From contig NZ_BMSV01000015.1 in the NCBI RefSeq assembly GCF_014649335.1, positions 1 to 64,000 on the forward strand: 64,000 bases of DNA, given 5' to 3'. Position numbers and translations under genes: made by a program. The notes beneath the pieces are model-generated. The model was not told where the DNA came from and did no database searches. It saw only the letters and a list, made by a program, of their open reading frames with translations. Positions 7,629-19,777 of this stretch are shown here, piece after piece. This DNA is from Streptomyces roseolilacinus (GTDB lineage Bacteria > Actinomycetota > Actinomycetes > Streptomycetales > Streptomycetaceae). Each line of letters starts with the position of its first letter. Position 1 is the stretch's first letter.

Positions 7629-9677
7629 ATGACCCGAGGCAGCGCTGCTCCGAAGCCCGGGAAGCCGGGAGACCGCACGGGGCGGCCTGCCGGACCGGGG
7701 CACGGACCCACCCGCCTGAGCCGCCTCCTCCACGGCGGACGCATCCTCCAGGACGGAGCACCGGGAGGCCCGGTGCTCCGCCTCCTGGCACGCTGGATCC
7801 GCCGCCCCCTCCTGCCCGCCGTACGGCTGTGGCGACGCAACATCCAGCTCCGCGTCGTCGTCGCCACCCTCCTCATGTCACTCGGCGTGGTCCTGCTGCT
7901 CGGCTTCGTCGTCATCGGCCAGGTCCGCAACGGCCTCCTCGACGCCAAGGAACGAGCCGCCCAGAGCCAGGCCGCGGGAGGCTTCTCCGCCGCCCAGGAC
8001 GAAGCCGCCGCCGCCACCGGCTCCGCCCCCGCCGACGCGGACACCCCCGGCACCCCCTCGCGCTCCCTCCTCAACTGGCGCTCCGACCTCGTCGTCCAAC
8101 TCGCCAGCGGCGGCGCCGGCGCCTTCGACGTCGTCGCCCTCAGCCCCGACTCCGCCGGCACCGCACCCAGCCGCGGCACCCGCGCCTCCGGCGGCGTCGA
8201 AGTCGGAAGCATCCCCGTCGCCCTCCGCGAAGCAGTCGCCCAGGGCACCGGCACCTTCCAGACGTACACCCGCATCCACTACGCCGACGGCCAGCACTCC
8301 GAAGCCGGACTCGTCATCGGCAAGCGCCTCAACGACGTCGAGGGCAACACCTACGAGCTGTACTACCTCTTCCCCCTCACCCAGGAAGAGGCCTCCCTCA
8401 CCCTCGTCAAAACGACCATCACCACCGCCGGGCTCTTCGTCACCGTTCTCTTCGGCGCCATCGCCTGGCTCGTCGTCCGCCAGGTCGTCACCCCCGTCCG
8501 CATGGCCGCCGGCGTCGCCGAACGCCTCTCCGCCGGACGCCTCCAGGAACGCATGAAGGTCACCGGAGAAGACGACATCGCCCGCCTCGGCGAAGCCTTC
8601 AACAAGATGGCCCAGAACCTCCAGCACAAGATCCAGCAGCTGGAGGACCTGTCCCGGATGCAGCGCCGCTTCGTCTCCGACGTCTCCCACGAACTGCGCA
8701 CCCCCCTCACCACCGTCCGCATGGCCGCCGACGTCATCCACGAGGCACGCGGCGACTTCGACCCCGTCACCGCGCGCTCCGCCGAACTCCTCGGCGACCA
8801 GCTCGACCGGTTCGAGTCCCTCCTCGCCGACCTCCTCGAGATCAGCCGCTTCGACGCCGGCGCCGCCGCCCTCGAAGCCGAACCCATAGACCTGCGCGAC
8901 GTCGTCCGCCGCGTCATCGACGGCACCCGCCCCCTCGCCGAACACAAGGGCGGCCACATCCGCGTCGTCGGCGACGAACAACCCGTCATCGCCGAAGCCG
9001 ACGCCCGCCGCGTCGAACGCGTCCTGCGCAACCTCGTCGTCAACGCCGTCGAGCACGGAGAAGGCCGCGACGTCGTCGTCCGCCTCGCCTCCGCCGGCGG
9101 CGCCGTCGCCGTCGCCGTACGCGACTACGGCGTCGGCCTCAAGCCCGGCGAAGCCACCCGCGTCTTCAACCGCTTCTGGCGCGCCGACCCCGCACGCGCC
9201 CGCACCACCGGCGGCACCGGCCTCGGCCTGTCCATCGCCGTCGAGGACGCCCGCCTCCACGGCGGCTGGCTCCAGGCCTGGGGCGAACCCGGAGGCGGCT
9301 CCCAGTTCCGCCTCACCCTGCCCCGCACCGCCGACGAACCCCTCCGGGGCTCCCCCATCCCCCTCGAACCCGAGGACTCCCGCCGCCACCGGCAACACGC
9401 CGCCACCGAACACGCACGCGCGGACGGCGGACAGGACGGCGGCGGCATACCCGGCCGGACCCAGACCGGCAGCGGCGGAACCACCGGCCACACACAGCCC
9501 GGACCGCCCCGATCCGCCGTACCACCCCGCCAGACCACCGCCACCGCCGACCCCACCGCCCTCCCCGGCAACGGCACCCGCGTCGTCGCCCGCGGGCAGA
9601 CCGCCGAACCCACCGGCAACGGCACACCGCAGGACCAGGACCAGACGACGTGGAAGGACACCACCCGTGGGCGCTGA
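7629..9677 (+). CDS. mtrB: Two-component sensor histidine kinase MtrB
   Basis: 682 residues. Partner kinase of MtrA. Order: a cytosolic N-terminal tail; a membrane helix (~77-100, LRVVVATLLMSLGVVLLLGF); an extracytoplasmic sensor region; a second helix (~258-280); a HAMP domain (VTPVRMAAGVAERLSAG); the H-box SDVSHELRTPL with His near 354; an N-box NLVVNAVEH; and G boxes VRDYGVGL and GTGLGLSIA. A ~120-residue Pro/Thr/Gly-rich C-terminal tail follows. The ATG is 1 nt after the mtrA stop codon. lpqB begins inside the last codons (11-nt overlap), so mtrA-mtrB-lpqB is one operon. Confidence 0.97.
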   Translation: MTRGSAAPKPGKPGDRTGRPAGPGHGPTRLSRLLHGGRILQDGAPGGPVLRLLARWIRRPLLPAVRLWRRNIQLRVVVATLLMSLGVVLLLGFVVIGQVRNGLLDAKERAAQSQAAGGFSAAQDEAAAATGSAPADADTPGTPSRSLLNWRSDLVVQLASGGAGAFDVVALSPDSAGTAPSRGTRASGGVEVGSIPVALREAVAQGTGTFQTYTRIHYADGQHSEAGLVIGKRLNDVEGNTYELYYLFPLTQEEASLTLVKTTITTAGLFVTVLFGAIAWLVVRQVVTPVRMAAGVAERLSAGRLQERMKVTGEDDIARLGEAFNKMAQNLQHKIQQLEDLSRMQRRFVSDVSHELRTPLTTVRMAADVIHEARGDFDPVTARSAELLGDQLDRFESLLADLLEISRFDAGAAALEAEPIDLRDVVRRVIDGTRPLAEHKGGHIRVVGDEQPVIAEADARRVERVLRNLVVNAVEHGEGRDVVVRLASAGGAVAVAVRDYGVGLKPGEATRVFNRFWRADPARARTTGGTGLGLSIAVEDARLHGGWLQAWGEPGGGSQFRLTLPRTADEPLRGSPIPLEPEDSRRHRQHAATEHARADGGQDGGGIPGRTQTGSGGTTGHTQPGPPRSAVPPRQTTATADPTALPGNGTRVVARGQTAEPTGNGTPQDQDQTTWKDTTRGR

Positions 9678-11532
9678 CCGCCGCCGCCACACCCACCGGC
9701 GAACGGCACGCGGCGCCGCGCTCCTCGGCTCCGCCGCCCTCCTCGCCGGCTGCGCCTCCATGCCCGACAGCGGAGACGTCAGCGGCGTCAAAGCGTCCCG
9801 GCAGGGCGACTCGCAGGTGCGTGTCTACCCCGTACCACCCCGCGAGAACGCCGAGCCCGACGAGATCGTCGAGGGCTTCCTCGAAGCGATGACCGGCGAC
9901 GACCCCGACTTCGCCACCGCCCACAAGTACCTCACCAAGCAGGCCGCCCGCACCTGGAAGCCCGAAGAGCGCACCACCGTCCTCAGCTCCGCCCCCGTCC
10001 CCCAGCAGGACGGCCCCGCACGCCGCGGGCGCGGCGCTCCCGACGACCCCGAGACGCTCCTCTACCGCCTCTCCGGCCAGAAGGTGGCCACCGTCGACGA
10101 CCGGCACGCCTACCAGCCCCTCGGCTCCGTCACGTACAGCGAGTCCATCCAGCTCGTGCAGCAGCGCTCCGCGGACGGCAAGCAGAAGGAATGGCGGATC
10201 GACGCCCTCCCGCAGGGCCTGCTCCTCAGCGAGTCCGACTTCCAGCGCAACTACCGCTCCGTCAACAAGTACTACTTCGCCTCCGGCAAGAGCTGGGTCG
10301 TCGCCGACCCGGTGTACATCCGGAAACGCCAGGACCCCGTGACCCACATGGACTCCCTGACGCAGACGGTGAAGGCCCTCCTCGAAGGGCCGACGAACTG
10401 GCTCAAGCCGGCCGTGGACACCCGCTTCCCCAGCGGGACGGAACTGAAGAAGGACACCACCGCCCTCGTCACCGACGACCAGAACACCCTCAAGGTCCCG
10501 CTCAACGACAAGGCGAACAACGTCGACCGCGAGCAGTGCCGCAAAATGGCCGCCCAGGTCCTCTTCACCGTGGGCGACCTGGCGTCCACCCGGGTCGAGC
10601 AGGTGGAACTCCAGCACGCCGACGGCCGCCCCCTGTGCGTCCTCCGCGAGGACCAGAAGTCCGACTTCATGGCCGACCCCACCCCCGGCCTCCGCGAGAC
10701 CCCCTACTTCGTCGACGCCAACGGCAGACTCGCCCAGCTCCTCCCCGGCGCCAAGGAGACCGTGGAGCCCCGGCACGTCTACGGCCCCTTCGGCGACGGA
10801 GCGGCGAAAGTCGAGACCGTCGCCGTCGCCCGCGACGAGAGGCACGCCGCCGCCGTGTCCGAGAACGGCCGCTCCCTCCGCGTCGCCTCCATCCAGTCCG
10901 ACACCGACCTCCCCGAACCCCTCGTCACCAGCCGAGGCGCCCGACCGGCCGACCGGCTCTCCGCACCCAGCTGGGACGGACGCAACGACCTGTGGGTCGC
11001 CGACCGCAACCCGGCCGACCCCAGGCTGCTCCTCCTCCACGGCGGCACCGGCAAACCCCTCACCGTCACCGCGCCCTGGCTCGACGAGGACGTACGCATC
11101 GAGGAACTGCGCCTCTCCGAGGACGGCGTCCGCATCGCCATGCGCCTCACCGAGAACGGCAGGACCACCCTCCAGATCGGCCGCGTCGAACGGCAGGCCG
11201 TCGGCGAGCGGCAGAAGGTCTCCGTCGTCGACCTCCAGGCCGTCGCGCCCCGCATGGAGTCCGTGACGTCCGTGTCCTGGGCCGGACCCAGCCGCCTCGT
11301 CGTCCTCGGCAAGCAGGCGGGCGGCGTCCAGCAGGTCCGCTACCTCCAGACCGACGGCTCCGCGTCCGCCGCCCTCATCCCCGGCCTCAACCAGGTCAAG
11401 GCCGTCGCCGCCGCCAACGACGAACGCGCCCCCCTCGTCGCCGCCGCCGACGACGGCGTCGTCCGCCTCCAGTCCGGGGTCAACTGGCAGTCCATGGTCG
11501 ACAAGGGAACCTCACCCGTATACCCGGGCTGA
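9667..11532 (+). CDS. lpqB: Lipoprotein LpqB
   Basis: 621 residues. A signal sequence with lipobox LLAGC (Cys29) marks a lipoprotein. A GerMN-like domain (residues ~210-330, VKALLEGPTNWLKPAVDTRF region) is followed by a C-terminal LpqB beta-propeller. In mycobacteria LpqB binds the extracellular part of MtrB and modulates MtrAB signalling; here it is encoded in the same operon. The GTG start at 9667 overlaps the mtrB end by 11 nt. No internal defects are seen. Confidence 0.96.
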   Translation: MGADRRRHTHRRTARGAALLGSAALLAGCASMPDSGDVSGVKASRQGDSQVRVYPVPPRENAEPDEIVEGFLEAMTGDDPDFATAHKYLTKQAARTWKPEERTTVLSSAPVPQQDGPARRGRGAPDDPETLLYRLSGQKVATVDDRHAYQPLGSVTYSESIQLVQQRSADGKQKEWRIDALPQGLLLSESDFQRNYRSVNKYYFASGKSWVVADPVYIRKRQDPVTHMDSLTQTVKALLEGPTNWLKPAVDTRFPSGTELKKDTTALVTDDQNTLKVPLNDKANNVDREQCRKMAAQVLFTVGDLASTRVEQVELQHADGRPLCVLREDQKSDFMADPTPGLRETPYFVDANGRLAQLLPGAKETVEPRHVYGPFGDGAAKVETVAVARDERHAAAVSENGRSLRVASIQSDTDLPEPLVTSRGARPADRLSAPSWDGRNDLWVADRNPADPRLLLLHGGTGKPLTVTAPWLDEDVRIEELRLSEDGVRIAMRLTENGRTTLQIGRVERQAVGERQKVSVVDLQAVAPRMESVTSVSWAGPSRLVVLGKQAGGVQQVRYLQTDGSASAALIPGLNQVKAVAAANDERAPLVAAADDGVVRLQSGVNWQSMVDKGTSPVYPG

Positions 11533-11608
11533 CCTGCGCGGACATCCTTCACGGCCCGGTTTTCCACAGGGGTGGCGGGCCGCGTCGAGGCACGCCACAG
11601 TAGACGTC

Positions 11609-12652
11609 ATGCGGGGATGGTGGCAGGAGATCACCGGGCTCGTACTGCCGGTGGCCTGCGCCGGCTGCGGCCGTCCCCGTACGGTCCTGTGCGACGCCTG
11701 CACCCGGTCGCTCCACGGACGGCCGGCGGTACGCGTACGACCCGAACCGGAGCCCGAAGGGCTCCCCGGCGTGTGGGCGGCCGCGCCGTACGCCGACGCC
11801 GTGCGCGCGGCCCTGCTCGCCCACAAGGAGCGCGGCGCGCTCGCCCTGGCCGCACCCCTGGGCGCGGCCCTGGCGGACGCGGTACGGGCGGCCGCGGAGG
11901 GGCGCGCGGTAGGCGCGGGGCGTGCGGAGCCTGCGGGGTACGGGCGGTGCGCGGGACGTGCCGGGGCCGAAGGACGGCCACGGGGGACGGGGGCGGCGGA
12001 GGAGGCGGGTGGGGGAGGGGCGGGGGTGGGGGCCCTCCCCCTGGTGCTGGTACCGGTTCCGTCCGCGCGCCGGGCCGTGCGTGCGCGCGGCCATGACGCG
12101 GTACGGCGCGTGGCGGCCGCTGCCACGCGGGAGCTGCGGCGTACCGGGGCGGCGGCCCGGGTCACGCCGGTGCTGCGGCAGCGCCGGGCGGTCGCCGACC
12201 AGGCCGGACTGGACGCGCGGCAGCGGCGGGCGAACCTGTCGGGCGCGTTGGAGGTGGTTCCGGGCGGGGCCCGGTTGCTGGAGGGCGCCCGGGTGGTGCT
12301 GGTGGACGACCTCATGACGACGGGTGCCTCCCTCGCCGAGGCAGCGCGGGCGCTGTACGACGCGGGCGCGGTCCCCGTCGCCGGCGGCGTGAGGGGCCTC
12401 TCCGCCGCGGGACCCGACGGCGCGGGGTCCGGCACAGGGGCCGGCAGGGCGGCCGACCGGGTGGTGCCGGGGCGCCGGAATGACGGGGATTCCCTCGGGG
12501 GACCCGGGCGGAAACGCGAGCCTTTCGGACCGCGGACACACAGTTCCGGCCGCGGGCGCGACGTATTGGTGCGACGCACTCACGGACCGGTGCTGGTCGG
12601 TGCAGCCGTGGTAAGTGCCTCTCCCAAAGCGTTCGGAATAAACCGGAACTGA
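11609..12652 (+). CDS. comF: ComF family phosphoribosyltransferase-like protein
   Basis: 347 residues. An N-terminal zinc site has two Cys pairs (CAGCGRP and LCDAC, residues ~17-31). A type I phosphoribosyltransferase domain has VPVPSARRAVRARGHD and the PRPP loop VVLVDDLMTTGAS (~230-242). ComF proteins take part in DNA uptake in naturally competent bacteria; the role in Streptomyces is unclear. A Gly/Ala-rich insertion (~95-145) and an extended C-terminus ending GAAVVSASPKAFGINRN make it longer than typical ComF. A TAGACG box 6 nt before the ATG could give a leaderless transcript. It lies between lpqB and hpf, as in mycobacteria. Confidence 0.9.
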   Translation: MRGWWQEITGLVLPVACAGCGRPRTVLCDACTRSLHGRPAVRVRPEPEPEGLPGVWAAAPYADAVRAALLAHKERGALALAAPLGAALADAVRAAAEGRAVGAGRAEPAGYGRCAGRAGAEGRPRGTGAAEEAGGGGAGVGALPLVLVPVPSARRAVRARGHDAVRRVAAAATRELRRTGAAARVTPVLRQRRAVADQAGLDARQRRANLSGALEVVPGGARLLEGARVVLVDDLMTTGASLAEAARALYDAGAVPVAGGVRGLSAAGPDGAGSGTGAGRAADRVVPGRRNDGDSLGGPGRKREPFGPRTHSSGRGRDVLVRRTHGPVLVGAAVVSASPKAFGINRN

Positions 12653-12986
12653 CAAAGAACTTCGAACGTTGCAGGTGGTGAGGGGATAAAGGCGCCTGAT
12701 CGGAGGTTTGTGCTGGTAGCGGGTGCCGACATCCGTCCGGGCGAGCTATGTTCGGTGGTACAGGAATGGCGAATGCCGCCCTCCACCGAATGCGCGGCCA
12801 CGCGTCCGTACGGAATCCGGAGCCGGTCAGCACATCGATGTTGTGGGGTGGGGATCTTGTCGACCGGGGTAGGAGGAGGTCTAAGTCGCCAAGTCCGAGA
12901 CTCCGGTACTCACCGGGGTCTGGTGCAAAAGGGAGATGCTCGCCAGCAGCTGAGCTGGTTGGAGCGATCCGGGAACGGAGTTCTGC
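12653..12986 (+). other. Intergenic region before hpf
   Basis: 334 nt without a convincing gene. It is less GC-rich than its flanks and holds GAGGGGATAAAGG and GAGCTATGTTCGG segments that could be promoter parts, plus short dyads (CCAGC-N6-GCTGG near 12943 and CCGG-N6-CCGG near 12903). No confident -35/-10 pair or terminator could be assigned. The length suggests that hpf has its own regulated promoter and leader. Confidence 0.4.
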
Positions 12987-13676
12987 GTGGACATCGTCGT
13001 CAAGGGCCGCAAGACCGAGGTGCCCGAGCGGTTCCGCAAGCACGTGGCCGAGAAGCTGAAGCTGGAGAAGATCCAGAAGCTCGACGGCAAGGTGATCAGC
13101 CTCGACGTCGAGGTGTCCAAGGAGCACAACCCGCGGCAGGCCGACCGGTCCGACCGCGTGGAGATCACCCTCCACTCCCGAGGCCCGGTGATCCGGGCCG
13201 AAGCGGCCGCCGCCGACCCGTACGCAGCGCTCGACCTCGCGACTGCCAAGCTTGAGGCGCGGCTGCGCAAGCAGCATGACAAGCGGCACACCCGCCGCGG
13301 CAGCGGCCGTATGACGGCCGCCGAGGTGCCCGACGCGGTGCCGGGCGTCGCCCGGCTCAACGGAACCGGGGTCGCCGTACTCGAGGAGTCGGAGGAGACC
13401 GTTCCGACCACGCGGATCGGCTCGCTCGAGGTGCAGGGCGAAGGCCCGCTCATCGTGCGTGAGAAGACGCACCGGGCCGCCCCCATGTCTCTCGACCAGG
13501 CGCTGTACGAGATGGAGCTGGTCGGGCACGACTTCTATCTGTTCGTCGACGCGGAGACCAAGCAGCCCAGCGTCGTGTACCGGCGCCACGCCTACGACTA
13601 CGGCGTCATCCACCTCGAGAACGACCCCCTCGCGGGGAGCGAGGGCAGCGGCGCGGGTGGTGCGCTCGGCGGCTGA
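12987..13676 (+). CDS. hpf: Ribosome hibernation promoting factor, long form
   Basis: 229 residues. The N-terminal HPF/YfiA domain (residues 1-105, beginning MDIVVKGRKTEVPERF) binds the 30S decoding region. A linker follows, then a C-terminal dimerisation domain (~170-222; MSLDQALYEMELVGHDFYLF, VVYRRHAYDYGVIHLE) that makes 100S dimers in long HPFs. The start is GTG with GGAG 6 nt upstream. Its own 334-nt upstream region suggests separate regulation from comF. A terminator follows at 13697. Confidence 0.96.
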   Translation: MDIVVKGRKTEVPERFRKHVAEKLKLEKIQKLDGKVISLDVEVSKEHNPRQADRSDRVEITLHSRGPVIRAEAAAADPYAALDLATAKLEARLRKQHDKRHTRRGSGRMTAAEVPDAVPGVARLNGTGVAVLEESEETVPTTRIGSLEVQGEGPLIVREKTHRAAPMSLDQALYEMELVGHDFYLFVDAETKQPSVVYRRHAYDYGVIHLENDPLAGSEGSGAGGALGG

Positions 13677-13696
13677 CGGTTCCCCCGACCGCTGTG

Positions 13697-13733
13697 GTGC
13701 CCCTGGAAGCGCCCCGTGCGCCCCCAGGGGCAC
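13697..13733 (+). terminator. hpf terminator
   Basis: A perfect 10-bp stem (GTGCCCCTGG / CCAGGGGCAC) with a 17-nt loop lies 20 nt after the hpf stop codon. It has no U-tract, as is common in Streptomyces. Confidence 0.65.
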
Positions 13734-13788
13734 CCCCGTGCCACCGAAGGATCACCGCGCGGTCACCGGGGCATGAAATCATGGCGAC

Positions 13789-13827
13789 GCGTACCAACCG
13801 GTCCGTGCCGGACCGGCGTTGGTGCGC
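13789..13827 (+). promoter_or_regulatory. Imperfect inverted repeat in leader of orphan response regulator
   Basis: GCGTACCAACCGGTCCG at 13789 pairs with CGGACCGGCGTTGGTGCGC ending at 13827; one mismatch and a 2-nt bulge interrupt the stem. It lies 43-81 nt before the response-regulator start and could be an operator or an RNA hairpin. A GAAATCAT sequence just upstream (13775) may be the -10 region. Confidence 0.45.
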
Positions 13828-13869
13828 CGACCGTGAACTTCAGGGCCCCGGCCTGCAGGGGGAGGAACG

Positions 13870-14631
13870 ATGGCGGACAGCTTCGGCCCGGTGCATCATC
13901 CGGGCGGCTCCGACGCCCCGGACTGCGGGGCCGCCTCGCACGGCGACTCCGGAGAGGGCGCTCCCAGGAAGGAACCCATCCGGGTCCTCGTCGTGGACGA
14001 TCACGCCCTCTTCCGCCGCGGACTCGAGATCGTCCTCGCGCAGGAGGAGGACATCCAGGTCGTGGGGGAGGCGGGCGACGGTGCCGAAGCCGTCGACAAG
14101 GCCGCCGACCTGCTTCCCGACATCGTCCTGATGGACGTCCGCATGCCGAAGCGGGGCGGTATCGAGGCGTGCACCTCCATCAAGGAGGTGGCCCCCAGCG
14201 CGAAGATCATCATGTTGACGATCAGCGACGAGGAGGCGGACCTCTACGACGCGATCAAGGCGGGTGCCACCGGGTACCTGCTCAAGGAGATCTCCACCGA
14301 CGAGGTCGCCACGGCCATCCGGGCCGTCGCCGACGGGCAGTCGCAGATCAGCCCGTCCATGGCGTCCAAGCTGCTCACCGAGTTCAAGTCGATGATCCAG
14401 CGCACCGACGACCGCCGGCTCGTCCCGGCGCCCCGGCTCACCGACCGGGAGCTGGAGGTGCTGAAGCTGGTGGCGACGGGGATGAACAACCGGGACATCG
14501 CCAAGGAGCTGTTCATCTCCGAGAACACGGTGAAGAACCACGTCCGCAACATCCTGGAGAAGCTGCAGCTGCACTCCCGGATGGAGGCGGTCGTCTACGC
14601 GATGCGGGAGAAGATCCTGGAGATCCGGTAG
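13870..14631 (+). CDS. Orphan NarL/LuxR-type response regulator
   Basis: 253 residues. The first ~36 residues are an unstructured Gly/Ser/His-rich extension. The receiver domain has acidic VVDDH, phosphoacceptor Asp89 in VLMDVRMPKRGG and Lys in LLKEIS. The C-terminal LuxR helix-turn-helix (LTDRELEVLKLVATGMNN, then SENTVKNHVRNILEKLQ) covers ~188-250. The ATG follows GGGGGAGGAACG, a strong ribosome site. No histidine kinase is adjacent, so it is an orphan. The target genes are unknown. Confidence 0.93.
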   Translation: MADSFGPVHHPGGSDAPDCGAASHGDSGEGAPRKEPIRVLVVDDHALFRRGLEIVLAQEEDIQVVGEAGDGAEAVDKAADLLPDIVLMDVRMPKRGGIEACTSIKEVAPSAKIIMLTISDEEADLYDAIKAGATGYLLKEISTDEVATAIRAVADGQSQISPSMASKLLTEFKSMIQRTDDRRLVPAPRLTDRELEVLKLVATGMNNRDIAKELFISENTVKNHVRNILEKLQLHSRMEAVVYAMREKILEIR

Positions 14632-14785
14632 GCGCCGGGGCCCGGACGGCCTGCGGGCCACCGCCCCGGGACCGCTGCCGGCCCGAGCCGCCGCCGGCCC
14701 GCCACCGGGCCGCCGCCCGCCACCGGACCGACGGCCGTCACGGGGTGGACGCGGGCCGCCGACCGCCGCCCGACCGCCGCCCCCG

Positions 14786-15949
14786 TCAGGCCAGTGCCGT
14801 GGTGAGGGCCGGGGTGAGGTCCGGGCGGTTCGTCCGCTCGATGCGTACGGAGTCGCACCCCACCCACTCCGCCGCCTCCCGCAGCGCCTTGGCCATCGGG
14901 GCTATCGCCCTGGGCCCCGCCAGGGAGAGCTGCCGGGCCACCAGCGTGGTGCCCTCGCGGGCCGGATCGACGCGCCCCACCAGCCGGCCGCCCGCCAGCA
15001 GCGGCATCGCGAAGTAGCCGTGGATCCGCTTCTGCTTCGGCACGTACGCCTCCAGCCGGTGCGTGAAGCCGAAGATCCGCTCCGTGCGGGCCCGTTCCCA
15101 GATCAGCGAGTCGAACGGGGACAGCAGCGTCGTGCGGTGCCGCCCGCGCGGCTCGCCCTCCAGGACCGCCGGGTCCGCCCACGCCGGCTTGTCCCAGCCC
15201 TGCACCCGCACCGGGACGAGCCCCGAGTCCGCGACGACCGCGTCGAACTGCTCGCCCTTGATGCGGTGGTAGTCGGCGATGTCCGCGCGCGTGCCCACGC
15301 CCAGCGCCTGACCGGCCAGCCGGACGAGGCGCCGCAGGCACTCCGCGTCGTCCAGCTCGTCGTGCAGCAGGTCGGCGGGAACGGCGCGCTCCGCCAGGTC
15401 GTACACCCGCTTCCAGCCGCGCCGCTCGACGCACACCACCTCGCCGTACATCAGCGCCCGCTCGACGGCGATCTTGGAGGCGGACCAGTCCCACCACTCG
15501 CCGCCGTTCTTCGCGCCGCCCAGCTCCGTCGCCGTCAGGGGGCCCTGTGCGCGCAGCTGTTCGATCACCGCGTCGTACGCGCCGTCCGGCAGGTCCTGGT
15601 GCCACTGCGGGTGCCGGCGGTAGGCGCGGCGGCGGAACGCGAAGTGCGGCCACTCCTCGATCGGCAGGACGCACGCCGCGTGGGACCAGTACTCGAACGC
15701 GTGCCGGCCCGTCCAGTACGCCGCCTCGACGGTCCGGCGGCCGACGGCGCCGAGCCGGGCGTACGGCACCAGCTCGTGCGAGCGGGCCAGGACGGAGATC
15801 GTGTCCAGCTGCACCGCGCCGAGGTGCCGCAGGACGCCGCGCACACCGGCGCGCCGGTCGGGGGCACCCAGGAAGCCCTGCGCGTGCAGGGCCGCGCGGC
15901 GGGCCTCGTCGGCCGAGAGCTCTGTCAGGGGTCGCGGCATGGTGGTCAT
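14786..15949 (-). CDS. Winged-helix DNA glycosylase-like protein (AlkX/YcaQ family)
   Basis: About 387 residues, belonging to the HTH_42 winged-helix family. The N-terminus has HLGAVQLDTISVLARSHEL, in which Gln47-Leu48-Asp49 matches the Q-hydrophobic-D catalytic motif described for AlkX/YcaQ. Enzymes of this family unhook alkylation interstrand crosslinks; the Streptomyces AZL relatives give azinomycin self-resistance. Later landmarks are YHRIKGEQFD and LLSPFDSLIWERARTERIF. Start choice: ATG 15949 (MTTMPRP); a second ATG at 15940 is possible. No strong ribosome site is seen. A hexanucleotide tandem array lies 45 nt upstream of the start. Activity on crosslinks is inferred from the motif. Confidence 0.85.
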   Translation of the reverse strand: MTTMPRPLTELSADEARRAALHAQGFLGAPDRRAGVRGVLRHLGAVQLDTISVLARSHELVPYARLGAVGRRTVEAAYWTGRHAFEYWSHAACVLPIEEWPHFAFRRRAYRRHPQWHQDLPDGAYDAVIEQLRAQGPLTATELGGAKNGGEWWDWSASKIAVERALMYGEVVCVERRGWKRVYDLAERAVPADLLHDELDDAECLRRLVRLAGQALGVGTRADIADYHRIKGEQFDAVVADSGLVPVRVQGWDKPAWADPAVLEGEPRGRHRTTLLSPFDSLIWERARTERIFGFTHRLEAYVPKQKRIHGYFAMPLLAGGRLVGRVDPAREGTTLVARQLSLAGPRAIAPMAKALREAAEWVGCDSVRIERTNRPDLTPALTTALA

Positions 15950-15992
15950 GCCCCGCACGATAGGGCCCGCCACTGACACCCCGGCGCGTTTT

Positions 15993-16058
<66 letters not shown>

Positions 16059-16071
16059 GGCGGTGCGCGGG

Positions 16072-16653
16072 TCAGGCGCGCGGGGACGGCAGGTACGGGA
16101 CGGCCGGCGGCAGGCCCAGGTCCGAGGGGAGCAGGGAGGCGAGCAGGCAGTCGCGGTGGGTGCCGCGGTGGGGGAAGGCGGCGCGGAGGGTGCCCTCCGG
16201 GGTGAAGCCGGCCCTCTCGGCGACGCGGCGGGAGGCGGTGTTGCCGACCTCGGCGCGCCACTCCAGGCGGGTGCAGCCGAGGGCGGTGAACGCCCAGTGG
16301 GCGAGGGTGCGGGTGGCCTCGGCGGCGTAGCCGTTGCCGCGGTGCTCCCGGACCGTGTAGAAGCCGACCTCCCAGGTGCCGGCGCGCGGGTGGTGGAGGC
16401 TGACGGAGGCCAGCAGGGGGCCGTGCTCCCGGCCGCGGGGGCGTACGGAGAACGTGTACTCGGTGTCGTCGCGCCAGCCGTCGGGGGTGTGGCGGCCGAC
16501 GAAGTCCTCGGCGTCGGCGATCCCGTACGGGTCGGGCAGGGGTATCCAGCGCTTGATCTCCGGGTCCTGGACGGCGGCGCGGACGTCCTCGGCGTCGTCG
16601 GGGGCGAAGGGGCGCAGCAGCAGGCGCTCGGAGGTGAGGGTGACGGGTTCCAT
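16072..16653 (-). CDS. GNAT family N-acetyltransferase (RimJ/RimL-like)
   Basis: 193 residues. Begins [20 protein letters not shown], the classical RimJ/RimL-type start. The acetyl-CoA loop is [20 protein letters not shown] (~105-124). The [19 protein letters not shown] segment is typical of acetyltransferases acting on protein N-termini or small molecules. The substrate is unknown. The gene is divergent from secA. Its stop codon is only 19 nt before the (GCCGAC)10 array. Confidence 0.93.
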   Translation of the reverse strand: MEPVTLTSERLLLRPFAPDDAEDVRAAVQDPEIKRWIPLPDPYGIADAEDFVGRHTPDGWRDDTEYTFSVRPRGREHGPLLASVSLHHPRAGTWEVGFYTVREHRGNGYAAEATRTLAHWAFTALGCTRLEWRAEVGNTASRRVAERAGFTPEGTLRAAFPHRGTHRDCLLASLLPSDLGLPPAVPYLPSPRA

Positions 16654-16807
16654 GGCGGGATTCTGGCGGCGGCGGGGCGCGGGGGGCGAACAGTTTCGGC
16701 GGCGGGCGGCACCTTCGGCGCGTCCCGCGCGTTCTCCTTGGGGGCGGCGGAGGCCCGGCGATCGTTCCTCGGAGGCGTGGACCTCCCGGCGTGGCGGTGT
16801 CCTCGCT

Positions 16808-16813
16808 TACGAT
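16808..16813 (+). promoter_or_regulatory. Probable -10 box of secA promoter
   Basis: TACGAT at 16808 matches the consensus for the housekeeping sigma factor well and would give a leader of ~90 nt. No clear -35 is seen; an in-frame ATG at 16791 lies upstream of this box and is not the secA start. Confidence 0.5.
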
Positions 16814-16904
16814 GACCGTTGCGGTGGGGTCCGCCTGCCGCGCCCGTGCCAGTGTCCATGACAAGACCCAGTGCCAGGCCCGACCGGCAAGGAGACCAGC
16901 CTCA

Positions 16905-19715
<2,811 letters not shown>

Positions 19716-19735
19716 CGGCGGCACCCCTGCCCGAG

Positions 19736-19777
19736 GGCGGGGCCGGGACACGCGGGTCCGCGTGCTCCGGCCCCGCC
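19736..19777 (+). terminator. secA terminator
   Basis: GGCGGGGCCGG pairs with CCGGCCCCGCC. The interior adds CACGCGG / CCGCGTG, giving a nearly continuous 18-bp hairpin followed by TTCGCG. It begins 21 nt after the secA stop codon. Confidence 0.85.
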
